DNA of 64,000 bases, taken from Ophiura sarsii (lineage: Eukaryota; Echinodermata; Ophiuroidea; Amphilepidida; Ophiuridae). The stretch lies in assembly GCA_035610835.1 (NCBI GenBank), contig CM069449.1, forward strand, positions 58,766,183-58,830,182, read 5' to 3'. Made by a program: the position numbers and the translations under genes. Of this stretch, positions 1 to 11,775 are shown one piece after another. The notes beneath the pieces are model-generated. The model worked only from the letters and a program-made list of their open reading frames with translations, did no database searches and was not told the origin of the DNA. Position 1 is the stretch's first letter. The number at the start of each line of letters is the position of its first letter.

Positions 1-245
1 TCCTACACCACTACAGAAAAACTGCTGTAATACTGAATCAATTATATCTATACTCTTTATACTGAGACCACAGTAAAGATAAGTCTTTCCATTGCCTATT
101 TCAGGACTTTCGGATCATTTGTGACATTTCTTATGTTTTTCTTTATTTTTTGAAAATGCCCTAAATTTTCACCTTCTGGAATTTCTGTAGACTAAACGAA
201 AAGAGCTATGGCCATGAAACTTTGGGAATAAATGTATAAGCATAT
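1..245. other. Flank left of LTR element; no gene seen
   Basis: AT-rich sequence with no open reading frame of note and no repeat that I recognise. It may be intron 1 or upstream flank of ETFB, whose first coding exon is missing from the window. Bases 242-245 (ATAT) are the left target-site duplication of the adjacent LTR element. Confidence 0.5.
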
Positions 246-1862
246 TGTAACGGAATACCGTTTTGCCCTGTAGACTTGCATTGTACAGTCAGGCCTACAT
301 GTATGTAATGTATAGGGGAAAAATAAGCTTATTAAAAAGTAAGAGTTTGGTGTTGAACATTAGTCGATCGTAGAGAACATGTTTTTATATATAAATATGA
401 GATTTGGAATTATCTAAATTGAATACTTTTGTTTTTATGAGCCAAAATGATACTCCGAGATTAGCGACGGACGAACGAATTCTGTATTTCCGCGAATGTT
501 ATTGAAATTGTTTACTGTTTATATCGTGTCCGTTTAGGCTTCAAATCTCACCTTTTCATATTCACATAGCCATCCCTAGTTGTGTAAAATAGTCAGTATA
601 GCTGTCATTGTCTTGTAATGTTCACATTATGTGTATTTTGTGTGTAAAAGTGATTTGTAAGGAAAGATGTTCCGATAAATATTTATAGCCTACTATGTAT
701 TTTATACTTCTAGATATTAAATTATATTAATGTATTCTGATTTTTCCAGTAAATCACCAAATCGTTTTGTAAACCACTTGAAGTTGTTGCAAATGTTGTG
801 TAGATGTAAATTCATGTGATATTTGTGATGTATTTTATACTTTAAATGCATGTTCAAACTTACAAAAAGGTCTCAATTCATGCAACACGTTGCTAAGAAA
901 CAAAAGCAGTTGTTAGGGGGGCGTGGCTTAGAACTGCGTTTAGCGTGATAAGAGTGTTCTATTATTAGCGCGAACTAATCAGATGGCTGAAAGTCTTCTG
1001 CGCGATTAGAACAGTTCCAATGTTTTGGAAAGTAATTATTGAGGTGAATTTCGTCAGTCCGGCGGGTGGGAGCACCCAGACAGGTTGGCAACCAAACCTC
1101 CTGCAGAAAAGCTCCCACACAGCCAAGCCAGACCAGGCTGAATCAGAAATTCGAACTTGAATGCTGATAGCAGTTTAGGCATTGGGAATCCCGAAAAGTG
1201 CGGGCCAAGAAAGTCCTAAAATTGCGGCAATACTCAGAATTTGAGTTAGGTCCTATAAATGGGGAAAGAGATGATGATTTACCTCATCAGTCACCCAGTG
1301 TGAGGAAACACCTAAATGCTCAGGATAATTCTGGTAATGCAAATGAATTAGGGAATGCAATGTTCTGCATTCTGCAAGTCGTAATTAAAAACATGATCAA
1401 AATTGATTATTAAAGTCTTGACGTCAGTCTAGCAATATCTACGTCAAAACATACTTAAACAAACTTTATTATATGAATCCCAAAGTGCGTAAATGAAGGG
1501 AACGAGCTAGATTTTCGTACAAGATACATGGTGATTTTATGTAATTGTTCTAATAATTTGTGTGATTACCAATGATGTGAAAAGATGGAAGATGAAATAT
1601 AAACCCATTAGACGGGTATGGGAATATTAATTTACACTTTAAACGTGTGTCAATACTGTTTGCAGTTATTTGTCTCCATTCTTATTGTTGTACTCTTTAA
1701 GATCTAAGCTGAAAATACTGAATCTAAAGGGCATTCTGACATCTCCTAAGACACGCTACCAAAAATAATAGTTAAGAGAATAATCCTATGGTTCAAATGG
1801 ATATGGTCCTGATAAGGAGGTTCCTATCCCGAACAGGAGACGGTCGGCCCGTTCCCGTTACA
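246..1862 (+). repeat. 5' LTR of the 0.2-7.3 kb element
   Basis: Direct repeat partner of 5620-7260. It starts TGTAACGG and ends GTTACA, immediately followed by the PBS. It is unusually long for an LTR. A 71-codon frame at 1198-1413 is present in both LTRs but starts at GTG, has no family resemblance, and is probably not coding. Confidence 0.9.
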
Positions 1863-1863
1863 T

Positions 1864-1882
1864 TGGTGGCAGCGGTGGGATC
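1864..1882 (+). promoter_or_regulatory. Primer binding site
   Basis: TGGTGGCAGCGGTGGGATC lies one base after the LTR end. TGG-initiated sequence directly after the 5' LTR is the usual site complementary to a tRNA 3' CCA end. The particular tRNA cannot be assigned without a tRNA set. Confidence 0.8.
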
Positions 1883-1984
1883 AAAACGTTTTTCTTAAGG
1901 AAATACGGCCCACTTGTTGAATCATAGGAGGCTTACTGTGAGCTAAGAAATAATTCTCAAGATTTTTAGAACCATAGTTACAGT

Positions 1985-2164
1985 ATGGACGACTCGGAAC
2001 AAAATATGGAGATTGGAGATTTGTCAGATGCTGAGATCACAGCACACAAGTTAGAATACTTGAAAAATATTGAAAAGGGATTCAGTGATAGATCTGTGAG
2101 AGACAAACTAAAGCATGGAGGGAGTCTCCAAAAGCTTACAAAACTGACAGTAACCCTACTTTAG
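1985..2164 (+). CDS. Short ORF at gag position, probable gag N-terminal remnant
   Basis: ATG at 1985 opens a 59-codon frame ending TAG at 2162-2164. The peptide is acidic and charged (begins MDDSEQNMEIGDLSDAEI) with no recognised domain. It sits about 120 bp after the PBS, where Gypsy gag starts. There is no further coding sequence downstream, so it is either a decayed gag start or a short element peptide. No family match is claimed. Confidence 0.35.
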   Translation: MDDSEQNMEIGDLSDAEITAHKLEYLKNIEKGFSDRSVRDKLKHGGSLQKLTKLTVTLL

Positions 2165-2202
2165 GAAAAATAAACGAGGGTGAGATCATAGTGGAAAACA
2201 AA

Positions 2203-2347
2203 TATACAGGACATGCTTCGTGTCCTGACCAAACTAAATAAAGAAGGTATATACAGGACATGCTTCGTGTCCTGACCAAACTTAATAAAGAAGGTATATC
2301 CAGGACATGCTTTGTGTACTGTCCTGATCAAACTAAATAAAGAAGGT
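2203..2347 (+). repeat. Three tandem hairpin units (~45-48 bp)
   Basis: Three head-to-tail units of about 45-48 bp, each carrying CAGGACATGCTTYGTG and then TCCTG, followed by CAAACT(A/T)AATAAAGAAGG. CAGGACA and TGTCCTG form a 7-bp stem with a 7-nt loop in units 1 and 2; unit 3 has a small insertion (GTAC) in the 3' arm. They lie in the element interior right after the short ORF. Confidence 0.8.
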
Positions 2348-4059
2348 AAATTACAAATGTAATTTGGGTCTTGGACATAGCAACCAAGGGATTAAAATGC
2401 TAATGGAGCATTTAATATGATATAACAATATTCTGGTTATTTTTATTATTATGCTGTGGAAATTCGACATGTGAATTTGGAAAGGATTACGCTAACTGAT
2501 GATACACAGATCAGTGGGGGCGTACTATCAACTGTTTCTGGTTTGAAACCAGGTGGAAACAATGTGCCTTGATAACCATAAATTCTCTTGGCAAGGCAGA
2601 GTGCATTTGAATAGGATATGAATATCTACTCTTGTTGGAACTGTTGTGTCAGAGCATTCGTGTAATTTTGAATCTTGTAATTTTCAAGATTGTGTATTTA
2701 TGATCTTTCCATACACAGTATGATAATGTAAAATACTGGAACCTTCAAAAAGACCAAAACCATAAGAGACCTGCTGGTAATTCTTTTTATTATAATTTCA
2801 GGCTCTGGTTCAGGAATGGACCATCCGGGATCAAAACTGTAATGTGATTATAGGCAGTGTATCCTTAGGTCTCTTGTATTTGTGGTATTCTCGTTACCGG
2901 GTGCAGTGCTTCAAGCACGGTTCATAGTCTGGAAGGTCGGGATCACGTCTTCACTAGTGTATTAGACAACCTCATAAATCAACTCGTTAATTAAATTTTA
3001 GTCAGACCATAACTTGTCCATAACCTGAAGCACTAGGGTTATGAGGATGCATAGACGCGACGCGTGCTATGCAGTGGTCTGGTAACATATCCATAGAGCA
3101 ATAGCTAAGCTCTAAACAGTAATAGAGATGAGAATACTCGCCAAAGCAAATACTTTGTAATAAAACAATGCAACATACATTTCTTTCTTTTGTTTAAAGG
3201 AAATTATTTATTTATTATCATTCCAAGAGTTACATAAAATTGTATCACTGGGGGCTGATATTTGGTACCATACTACAAGAGTAATGTAGCACAAATCGAC
3301 TTATCGAATTGGGTAGATGAGGATGCAGCTCGGGAGCAGTCTGTATCGAATTGGGTAGAGCTCGGAAGTCGCCATCATCTGGGATAAAGTGTAGAAGCCA
3401 ACTGTATTGAGTTGGTATATTTAATGCGGACTAGGGAAAGAACAATGTCCAGTGATGGATCCACAACATTTCCATGAGGAATTAAAATGTTGAACGTACT
3501 GATAATGGTTCATCATAAATCTACTGTTGTTACAGTAGAAACTGCTTGACAATTCATTGACAGTGACCGATAATATAGTTCGTCTTTTCGCTGATTTAAA
3601 TACTGAATGAACTGTGTTTCAGTGCACATTACCGATTTTTTGACAATGCATGGCAATACAACATTAACTCTATATTAGATGTATCACAAGGTATGAACTA
3701 TTTGAAAGTATCTCGAGATGGCCTAGTATATGTACCTGACACATTAACCTGCAGTAGATGTGTTATAAACGTACTGATAGTACTACTTACAAGTAAGCTT
3801 AGGGATTTCCCGTGATTTTTTTAGGTGAAAACCGTGGGATGTTTTTGTGAAAACCGTGTTCTCCCGTGATTATTGATATTTCAAGAAAAAACCGCGCGAA
3901 ATTCCGTGATTTACCAAAGACTTGTGTGTAATACCTTGGATTTACGGAGCGGTCATATTTTTAGGCATTAGAAAATGCCACCGTATTACAACTACCAATT
4001 TCCGCCGGCTTAGAGGCCCTTTCTGTTTGTTTATGTAAAATATTTTGTTTTTCCTGGAG

Positions 4060-4985
4060 AGGTCATGACGTGACCTGAAGACATGTAAACATAAGTCGCA
4101 CGCACGTCATCTCAACCAATCGCAGGACCCCGATCTATTTACAACATTATTATTGTAATTTATTATTCATCATCACATGATTTATTTTCATCAATGAATT
4201 TTGTTTGCCGTTGGTTGTCCGCAATGACGTTGTTCATTCATCATGATTACCACGTGCGTTTCTTCGGTCCGTATTTCAATACGATGTAATTGTATGCAAT
4301 CGATATGAATGAATAATCACCCATTGAACGCCCTGGATTAACTTTTTATCAACCTTTCTGAAGGGGGTGGCGTATGTTAACAATTTCTTGTTCTTTTGAA
4401 TTTGGTTTCGGCTGACATCCATATTGTTTATGAATTACCCTTGCGAGGTCATGACCTGAACATCTGTAAACGAAACCAGGAAAACACAAACAAATATCTA
4501 CCAATCACAAAGCTCTTTTGTATTTACAAAAATATAATTGTAATTTATTCATCATCACATGACTTTTTTATGAATGAATTATGTTGAATATGCATTAATG
4601 TTGTCGTCGTCAAAAGAAACGGGAACCACCAGAGTTCGTAATGGGGGTGCTCTAAAAATATTCTTAAAATTGCCACATGTATTTTCAATACGATTTTCAT
4701 CTGGGTGACCCCCGGCGTCGTAGGCTCACTGCCTTTAGCCATTGAAAGCTATTGTAAGCACCTTGTAATGCAATACAATACAATGCAATGCAATATGAAT
4801 GCTGACGATACGATGTTGTTTGATGTCGTTTTATGACATCGAATGTGAGTCATGCTCTTAAAAGGATCTTGAATCAATAATCACCCATTGAACACGCTGG
4901 ATTATTTTTTGTATCGACCAACAACGTTTCTGAAGAGGGTGGCGTATGTAAACAATCTATATGTTCTTTTGAAGTTGGGTTTGAA
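4060..4985 (+). repeat. Diverged internal duplication in the LTR element
   Basis: A block around 4135-4410 recurs around 4500-4975. Shared stretches include TAATTTATTCATCATCACATGA, split here by small gaps, then CAATAATCACCCATTGAAC, GGGTGGCGTATGT, and TTCTTTTGAATTTGG/TTCTTTTGAAGTTGG. The copies are clearly diverged, so the duplication predates the last transposition. Confidence 0.6.
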
Positions 4986-5604
4986 GTAGGCCTACTTATT
5001 TCTTTAGAAGACGACGGTCTTTTGTTTATCTCATTCAAATAAATTCGATATTATAAATCATCTGTCAATTGAATTTCAAGCAGTCCTGTCAAGTAGGCCT
5101 AGAGATGAATGCACTGTACACACTAATTGCGCGTCGATATCGTCTTGAAAGGAAAAAGTAGGCCTAGAGATTAATGCACCTGACACAATTGTACGTCGAA
5201 ATCGTCTTGAAAGGAAATATTTCAATAGGTCAGGAATTCGGACGCAATTCCCACGCTGGCGTTTAATAATGAAGCTCGTAATTAGAGACACGGTTCAAAA
5301 GGTCAACTTAATACTACGCATACCATAATACGTGGAGGCGATGACCTGTGAATCATGCCGTAACACGCGGTTAATGTATCCCTGGGTGCACTGCGCGCGG
5401 TATTGATACAGTTATTAAAACTCCCTGAGCTGCCGAAAAATGGTTCTGTGAGCATGTCATGTGCGATCGCGATGTGAAACGATTGCAGAATAAAATAAGA
5501 ATGATTTGCGCCGATATTTGCGACTTGTCGGACAATTATCGCGGCTGAAATAACAATTCCGCGATTTCACGGAACTATTTACAGAATCCGTGAGACGAAA
5601 TTTG

Positions 5605-5619
5605 CTAAGAAGGGGGTAA
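5605..5619 (+). other. Polypurine tract
   Basis: GCTAAGAAGGGGGTAA-type purine run directly abuts the 3' LTR at 5620, the standard plus-strand primer position. The Gypsy-type element at 32.6-37.8 kb has a similar run (GGTGGGGGTAG) before its right LTR, which suggests related families. Confidence 0.8.
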
Positions 5620-7260
5620 TGTAACGGAATACCGTTTTGCCCTGTAGACTTGCATTGTACAGTCAGGCCTATGTAATGTATAGGGGGAAAATAAGCTTAT
5701 TAAAAAGTAAGAGTTTGGTGTTGAACATTAGTCGATCGTAGAGAACATGTTTTTATATATAAATATGAGATTTGGAATTATCTAAATTGAATACTTTTGT
5801 TTTTATGAGCCAAAATGATACTCCGAGATTAGCGACGGACGAACGAATTCTGTATTTCCGCGAATGTTATTGAAATTGTTTACTGTTTATATCGTGTCCG
5901 TTTAGGCTTCAAATCTCACCTTTTCATATTCACATAGCCATCCCTAGTTGTGTAAAATAGTCAGTATAGCTGTCATTGTCTTGTAATGTTCACATTATGT
6001 GTATTTTGTGTGTAAAAGTGATTTGTAAGGAAAGATGTTCCGATAAATATTTATAGCCTACTATGGAATCCGCCATCTTTTTGTAACTACGCTGGAGTGT
6101 TTCTAGATATTAAATTATATTAATGTATTCTGATTTTTCCAGTAAATCACCAAATCGTTTTGTAAACCACTTGAAGTTGTTGCAAATGTTGTGTAGATGT
6201 AAATTCATGTGATATTTGTGATGTATTTTATACTTTAAATGCATGTTCAAACTTACAAAAAGGTCTCAATTCATGCAACACGTTGCTAAGAAACAAAAGC
6301 AGTTGTTAGGGGGGCGTGGCTTAGAACTGCGTTTAGCGTGATAAGAGTGTTCTATTATTAGCGCGAACTAATCAGATGGCTGAAAGTCTTCTGCGCGATT
6401 AGAACAGTTCCAATGTTTTGGAAAGTAATTATTGAGGTGAATTTCGTCAGTCCGGCGGGTGGGAGCACCCAGACAGGTTGGCAACCAAACCTCCTGCAGA
6501 AAAGCTCCCACACAGCCAAGCGAGACCAGGCTGAATCAGAAATTCGAACTTGAATGCTGATAGCAGTTTAGGCATTGGGAATCCCGAAAAGTGCGGGCCA
6601 AGAAAGTCCTAAAATTGCGGCAATACTCAGAATTTGAGTTAGGTCCTATAAATGGGGAAAGAGATGATGATTTACCTCATCAGTCACCCAGTGTGAGGAA
6701 ACACCTAAATGCTCAGGATAATTCTGGTAATGCAAATGAATTAGGGAATGCAATGTTCTGCATTCTGCAAGTCGTAATTAAAAACATGATCAAAATTGAT
6801 TATTAAATAAAAGTCTTGACGTCAGTCTAGCAATATTTACGTCAAAACATACCTAAACAAACTTACTTATATGAATCCCAAAGTGCGTAAATGAAGGGAA
6901 CGAGCTAGATTTTCGTACAAGATACATGGTGATTTTATGTAATTGTTCTAATAATTTGTGTGATTACCAATGATATGAAAAGATGGAAGATGAAATATAA
7001 ACCCATTAGACGGGTATGGGAATATTAATTTACACTTTAAACGTGTGTCAATACTGTTTGCAGTTATTTGTCTCCATTCTTATTGTTGTACTCTTTAAGA
7101 TCTAAGCTGAAAATACTGAATCTAAAGGGCATTCTGACATCTCCTAAGACACGCTACCAAAAATAATAGTTAAGAGAATAATCCTATGGTTCAAATGGAT
7201 ATGGTCCTGATAAGGAGGTTCCTATCCCGAACAGGAGACGGTCGGCCCGTTCCCGTTACA
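5620..7260 (+). repeat. 3' LTR of the 0.2-7.3 kb element
   Basis: Matches 246-1862 almost base for base. The main difference is a replaced block around 6065-6105 (GGAATCCGCCATC...) against TATTTTATAC in the 5' LTR. It ends at GTTACA followed by the ATAT target duplication. Confidence 0.9.
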
Positions 7261-7264
7261 ATAT

Positions 7265-8110
7265 TACCTAAATTATCTCGTGAGTTTTTGCATATACAGT
7301 GTTTACTTTTTGAAAAAAATATTTTTTTCAATTTTTATTTTAGGGAAATTTTCAAAAGGCTGTAAAAAGGTCTAGAAACACTTAATCAGTAAAAACCCAT
7401 GAGATAACTTTCTAAACTTAATTACCTTTAATATGACACCTTGTTTGTGTAAATTGAACATGTAGTTTTTTCTGTAGAAATTCACACAGTTTGGCAATAT
7501 AGTGTTTCTAGAAAATAGTGAAAAAGTACTAACATTCCCAGTGAATAAACCATCCATCACCACTCAGTAGTGGAGGGGAAAAAAAAGTGTTATACCTTGG
7601 TGTTTTGGCATCAAAATAAAGTAAAAGTCTTTAGAATACATTGATTTTAAAAAAGAGAAAAAAATATTAACAAAACTATGTGTTTTCTGAAATTTGGCAG
7701 TTTTTGGGAATTCGGCTACGCCTCCTGTATTAAGTCAATGGGTTTTGAAATAACGAAAAATTCCGTAAATCAAAAACGGTTTTTTGGAAAAAATTCAAAC
7801 TTGGCATATCATCTTTTCTCATCAATATACACATCCTCTGTTATTTTGAAGCAAATCATTGCCGGTCACCGTAGCCGAGTTAGCCACCTTAAGATAGACA
7901 GGTAGACCCCAGGGGGTTAAGAGTTGAGACATGAATATTACTGCAGCATGATGATATGGAGCACCGTCGCAGTGACCACAAGTCCTCTGAGTTTGAATGC
8001 TGAGTGATGGTCAAGGTCATCACAGCTGGAATAAATAAAGCATAACAGTGTGAACTGCCAACAGAAATAATAATAATGTCTCGAATCTCTTTGCCATCAC
8101 TCACTCACAG
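7265..8110 (+). other. ETFB intron sequence upstream of first visible exon
   Basis: No coding exon recognised. The family needs a first exon encoding a short N-terminus of roughly 20 residues. I searched 1-8110 by eye for it and did not find a convincing candidate, so it may lie before the window or be too short to recognise. The acceptor CTCACAG ends at 8110. Confidence 0.5.
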
Positions 8111-8269
8111 GTGCGTGTTCGTCCGGACAAGATGGGTGTGGTCACAGAGGGTGTGAAGCATAGCATGAATCCGTTTGATGAGATAGCAGTGGAGGAGGCC
8201 ATCAGGATGAAACAAGCCAAAGTCGCCAAGGAAATTATCGCTGTCAGCTGCGGACCACAACAATGTCAG
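8111..8269 (+). CDS. ETFB: ETFB exon 2
   Basis: 53 codons, phase 0 both ends; acceptor CACAG, donor CAG|GTAGGT. Contains [19 protein letters not shown] and VSCGPQQCQ, the N-terminal alpha/beta domain of ETF-beta. Confidence 0.95.
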
Positions 8270-11200
8270 GTAGGTAGGCAAACAACAAAATGATAAGTAC
8301 TAGGGTGCACGTAGGTATGACTTCAACGAAGCAACCATTATGGTCTATTGGCTCAGTAATTATACATTTTTCTGAAGAAAACATTGTCCAGATTGTCAAC
8401 CCCCCCCCCCCCCCCCCCCCCCCAAATACCATCATGTTTATACATGCTGGTAGAAAATATGAAAATAAGTTTGTAAACTAGCATATTAATACACATGACA
8501 TGATTTTAGCTTAAATTTGTTGATGTGTAGATCAAGATCCTTGCAATGAATTTTAAATAAAGTGCTCAACATGACTTACTTTGTTTATGTCCTATAGAGT
8601 ATCTTCCGACAAATTCTTGTCCAAACAGGCTAGATAGACATTTAGATGAATATTTTCGGAACAATTTGGTACCAAAGATGCCACAAAATTTGCATTTTTC
8701 TACGCACGTAAGTGGCGAGAAAATGCTGTGTGTGGCACTTGAATTTGGAAACGTCACAGATTTTCATTAAATGGTGCTAATCATGGCTTATCTTTGTTGC
8801 TTGGTGGCAAGTTTGTTACCAGATTGTGCCTAAAAGATCCATTCAAATGTTTATCTAGCCTGTTTGGTCCAAATGTAATCAGAAGTTTCTCTATGGAACA
8901 TAAACAAAGTGTATGACTTTCTTTTGTTGAGCACTTTAGACAAGAGTCATCATGGATTCTGCCCGCTAAAATTGAGTGCTGAAAAGGGCTGTTTTCTGAA
9001 ATGACTCGGGAGAACTGAGCTGAGAACTTGTTCCACAAGTGTCTGTGCATAGTCAGACGCTGAGATTATGAAAACTTTTGACTATCCTATATTGTTTATT
9101 TTGATCTTAAAAAAGAAAATGGTAAGGTTTGTTTTAACCTTGGCTGGGAAAAAATAAGGAACTGAGGAATGTGGTTCCTACAAATATTGACATTGGGAGG
9201 GAAATTATATGTATAAATATAAAGAAACACATTTGAAAGAAAGGAATTTGAAGGGACATTTTCTCCATGAAGAGAAATTGTTAAAAGTAGGTTCCCTGGA
9301 AATGTAAAAAAAATCTGGCTCCAACTGTGTGACTTGACACTGCCAGTGCCATCAGATGCAGTATTTCTTAATAGACCCTACTTCGCTTTCATTTAATTCA
9401 GGAAACTATCAGGACAGCACTTGCTATGGGAGCAGACCGTGGCATCCATGTTGTAGTGCCAGCTGGTGCCGACTATGAAAATCTGGGACCTCTCCAGGTG
9501 TCCAAGATCCTGGCCAAACTGGCACAAGAGGAAGACATCAACCTCATTATTCTAGGAAAACAGGTACGTAGGTGTTTATCAGTGGTGTAATATCAAGGGT
9601 TTAGTGCCGCACAGTATTATGTACAATGGCTACTCTTTATTAGATTGGGTTTTTATAAGGACACACCATTATATAGGTTACCCCTGAATGATGTCACATG
9701 CTGTTGACAACAAACAACATGAAGTCAGCAAATTTCAGATTGCACCATCACCTATAAATGTGGGGAATACATGTAGGACAAGGTCATAATAAGGGAAATT
9801 CATAAAGTCTTATTTCTGATATTTTATACATCTTGTATAAAGCCCACATTTCTCTGTGTTCTAAAATTGCTGTTTTCCATGTTTTTCCGTTTTCTCAAAT
9901 GGTAGGCATAAAACATAACAACATATACAGTTACCGTACCGTACAACACTGGCGTCTATGGTAAATTAAAAGAATAGGAAGTTAAGGGGTCTTGCTAGAA
10001 TCGTCATAATAAACAGTCTCTGTATCGATGTTTTCAATCGAAACCAGGTATTTTATTGCATAGAAACGACCAAGATAGGGCATGCAAAAGAGATGATTTT
10101 CCAGAACTTTCATCGATTGATCGATGAACAGACAAGACATGCGCGGTATGTGTTGTGGCAATGGCAGCATTGAGTGTCGTGATAGAGTTTAAATAGTTAC
10201 TTGGGATGTTATTTTTCAAATATTTTATTATAATTACCACAGATTTTAAGGTTATTTTAAAATTTCTCATTTACCATTTTCTAACCCCGATTTTCGTAAA
10301 TTTTGTCCGTTTTCCGTATCGGGGAGGAATGGAGGTTTTAATCTTGTATCACACCAAAGATTCTAATTCATGACAATAAAGAATTTTTCCACTACATTTT
10401 TAGGTATTTAATTTTCTTTTACTCCATTGATTTGTTAACTGCAAACCCAAAACTTGAAATGTCAATAACTTGACAATTTGTATTTGATGTTTTGAAACAA
10501 AGTAATTTTCAATAATCTGTAATTTCGGTTAGGACTGTGATCATTGATTTTAACACCAAAATGTCCCTCAACTTATTACCATCATGATATCAATAACTTA
10601 GTATTCATATTTCCCTCATTGTGCCTCATTTACTCGTGTTGGATCACAAATATTTGTGTTTTTCTTGCAGCATAAAACAGGCAGCATTTCATAATTTCAT
10701 CAATTTTGCTATTCAATAGTTTCCTTTGACTTGATCTTGTTGTTTAAACGAAACTAATCGACGAAAAATATGCAAAGTGATTTTAAAAAGGCTCTGTACA
10801 ATACTTATAATACAATTTCACTTTTATTATTATACAATATAACTCTCTTTTAAAACCATTCTTGTGTCCTATAGGCAATCGATGGTGATTGTAATCAAAC
10901 CGGTCAAATGACCGCTGCACATCTCGACTGGCCGCAAGGCACGTTTGCATCGGAGGTCAAGGTAGAAGACGGCGGTCTTCAGGTTACCAGGGAGATCGAC
11001 GGCGGGCTGGAGACTATAAAAATCAGTTTACCGGCGGTAGTCACTGCGGATTTGAGGCTAAATGAACCTAGATATGCAACACTTCCTAATATTATGGTAC
11101 GTATAGATGAGGGCAGTGTTGTCACTATAGTTAGATTTATGATTGAACGAACACATTGAAGCAGCGTATTGCGTACATCACGCACAACCATGAGCGTGAT

Positions 11201-11769
11201 AATTTTGGGCGCGATCAACTATTGTGGTGCGTGCATGTTGTTCGTTCAATTATTAATTTGACTAAATAGCCAAGATTTAGTGCCGGTTAATTTTACTGAC
11301 GGTGAACGGAATAAGTGTTGCGAACAAAGTGCAGTGGATCATGGCATGGGGTCTAGAGGCCTTCTTAATATTTTTAAAGGGTTTTTTAATGAACTTTAAG
11401 GAGGGTTCCTGCCACATAATTTCTTGTTTTATGAGGCAGTTTAATGATTTTATCCACAACTTGTAAAAAAAAATATTTAAAAAAATATATATATATTTTT
11501 TTTTTTAGAGTTTAAACAAAATCTAAAGCATCCGGTGCATCACCCCTGTTTAGTAACCAAATGTTTTTAAATATTATACACAATTTGATACATTATAGAA
11601 AGCCAAGAAGAAACCTATAGCAAAGAAGACTCTTGCAGATTTAGGAATTGACATCAAACCAACTATAGAAATACTTAAAGTAGAAGACCCTCCTGTAAGG
11701 GAAGCTGGACAAAAAGTGGAATCGGTTGAAGAACTTATAGGAAAATTGAAGGATTCTGGCGTTATTTAA
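8111..11769 (+). CDS. ETFB: Electron transfer flavoprotein subunit beta (exons 2-5, first exon missing)
   Basis: ETF-beta pairs with ETF-alpha in the mitochondrial matrix, accepts electrons from acyl-CoA and other flavin dehydrogenases, and passes them to ETF-QO; the beta chain binds AMP. Four exons are visible (8111-8269, 9402-9563, 10875-11096, 11599-11769), all phase 0, giving 237 codons of sense sequence. The reading covers the family from the RVRPDK region to a C-terminal ...DSGVI. Diagnostic segments: [46 protein letters not shown], and the dehydrogenase recognition loop [18 protein letters not shown] followed by KAKKK, the lysine cluster methylated in the human protein. Human ETFB is 255 aa, so only about 19-20 N-terminal residues are missing. 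All splice sites are GT-AG. The stop TAA is followed 6 nt later by a 3'UTR donor. Confidence 0.96.
8400..8423 (+). repeat. Poly-C run (24 C) in ETFB intron
   Basis: Uninterrupted cytosine run, prone to length variation and sequencing error. It gives rise to spurious polyglycine/polyproline frames on both strands. Confidence 0.95.
8560..8936. mobile_element. Long-TIR MITE with TA target duplication, ETFB intron
   Basis: AAGTGCTCAAC at the left end and GTTGAGCACTT at the right are flanked by TA (8558-8559, 8937-8938). The inverted similarity continues inward for about 150-170 bp with mismatches, including TTTGTTTATGT and CCAAACAGGCTAGATA in opposite orientation. No ORF. TA duplication suggests mobilisation by a Tc1/mariner-type transposase (inference). 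Confidence 0.75.
9402..9563 (+). CDS. ETFB: ETFB exon 3
   Basis: 54 codons, phase 0; acceptor AATTCAG, donor CAG|GTACGT. Encodes [19 protein letters not shown] through LIILGKQ. Confidence 0.96.
9564..10874 (+). other. ETFB intron 3, no further gene seen
   Basis: 1.3 kb of AT-rich intron with GT...AG borders. No ORF over about 80 codons and no repeat that I recognise. Short reverse-strand frames at 9982-10270 have no family features. Confidence 0.7.
10875..11096 (+). CDS. ETFB: ETFB exon 4 (recognition loop)
   Basis: 74 codons, phase 0; acceptor CTATAG, donor ATG|GTACGT. Carries [14 protein letters not shown] and the loop [18 protein letters not shown] that docks acyl-CoA dehydrogenases in the family. 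Confidence 0.96.
11328..11505 (+). repeat. Dispersed ~170-bp repeat, copy 1
   Basis: GTGCAGTGGATCATGGCATG through GAGGCAGTTTAATGATTTTATCCAC and an A/T-rich tail (given here in pieces) recurs at 18790-18955 in the same orientation. The A-rich 3' end looks like a retroposed (SINE-like) copy. I see no clear pol III boxes. Confidence 0.75.
11599..11769 (+). CDS. ETFB: ETFB exon 5 (terminal coding exon)
   Basis: 56 codons plus TAA. Starts [16 protein letters not shown] and ends [14 protein letters not shown]. The exon runs on to 11775 (CACAG|GTGAGT), a near-perfect donor just after the stop, so the last coding exon is followed by a spliced 3'UTR. Confidence 0.95.
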   Translation, partial: KAKKKPIAKKTLADLGIDIKPTIEILKVEDPPVREAGQKVESVEELIGKLKDSGVI

Positions 11770-11775
11770 ACACAG

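Larger units (their letters stand above)
246..7260 (+). mobile_element. Non-autonomous LTR retrotransposon (Ty3/Gypsy-type), young insertion
   Basis: Two near-identical 1.6-kb direct repeats (246-1862 and 5620-7260) both begin TGTAACGGAATACC and end CCCGTTACA, the TG...CA ends of LTRs. They are flanked by a 4-bp duplication ATAT (242-245 and 7261-7264). A PBS-like sequence follows the left LTR and a polypurine tract precedes the right one, so polarity is +. The 3.76-kb interior has no gag-pol; the only ORF with an element-like start is 59 codons. By eye the LTRs differ at about six positions plus two short indels and one replaced block near 680-710 versus 6065-6105, indicating recent insertion. 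Class (Gypsy) is inferred from PBS type and TSD length. A non-autonomous (LARD-like) element mobilised in trans is the simplest reading. Confidence 0.88.

Noticed and set aside
1198..1413. 71-aa frame present identically in both LTRs
   Set aside because: Starts at GTG, no domain, duplicated only because the LTR is duplicated.
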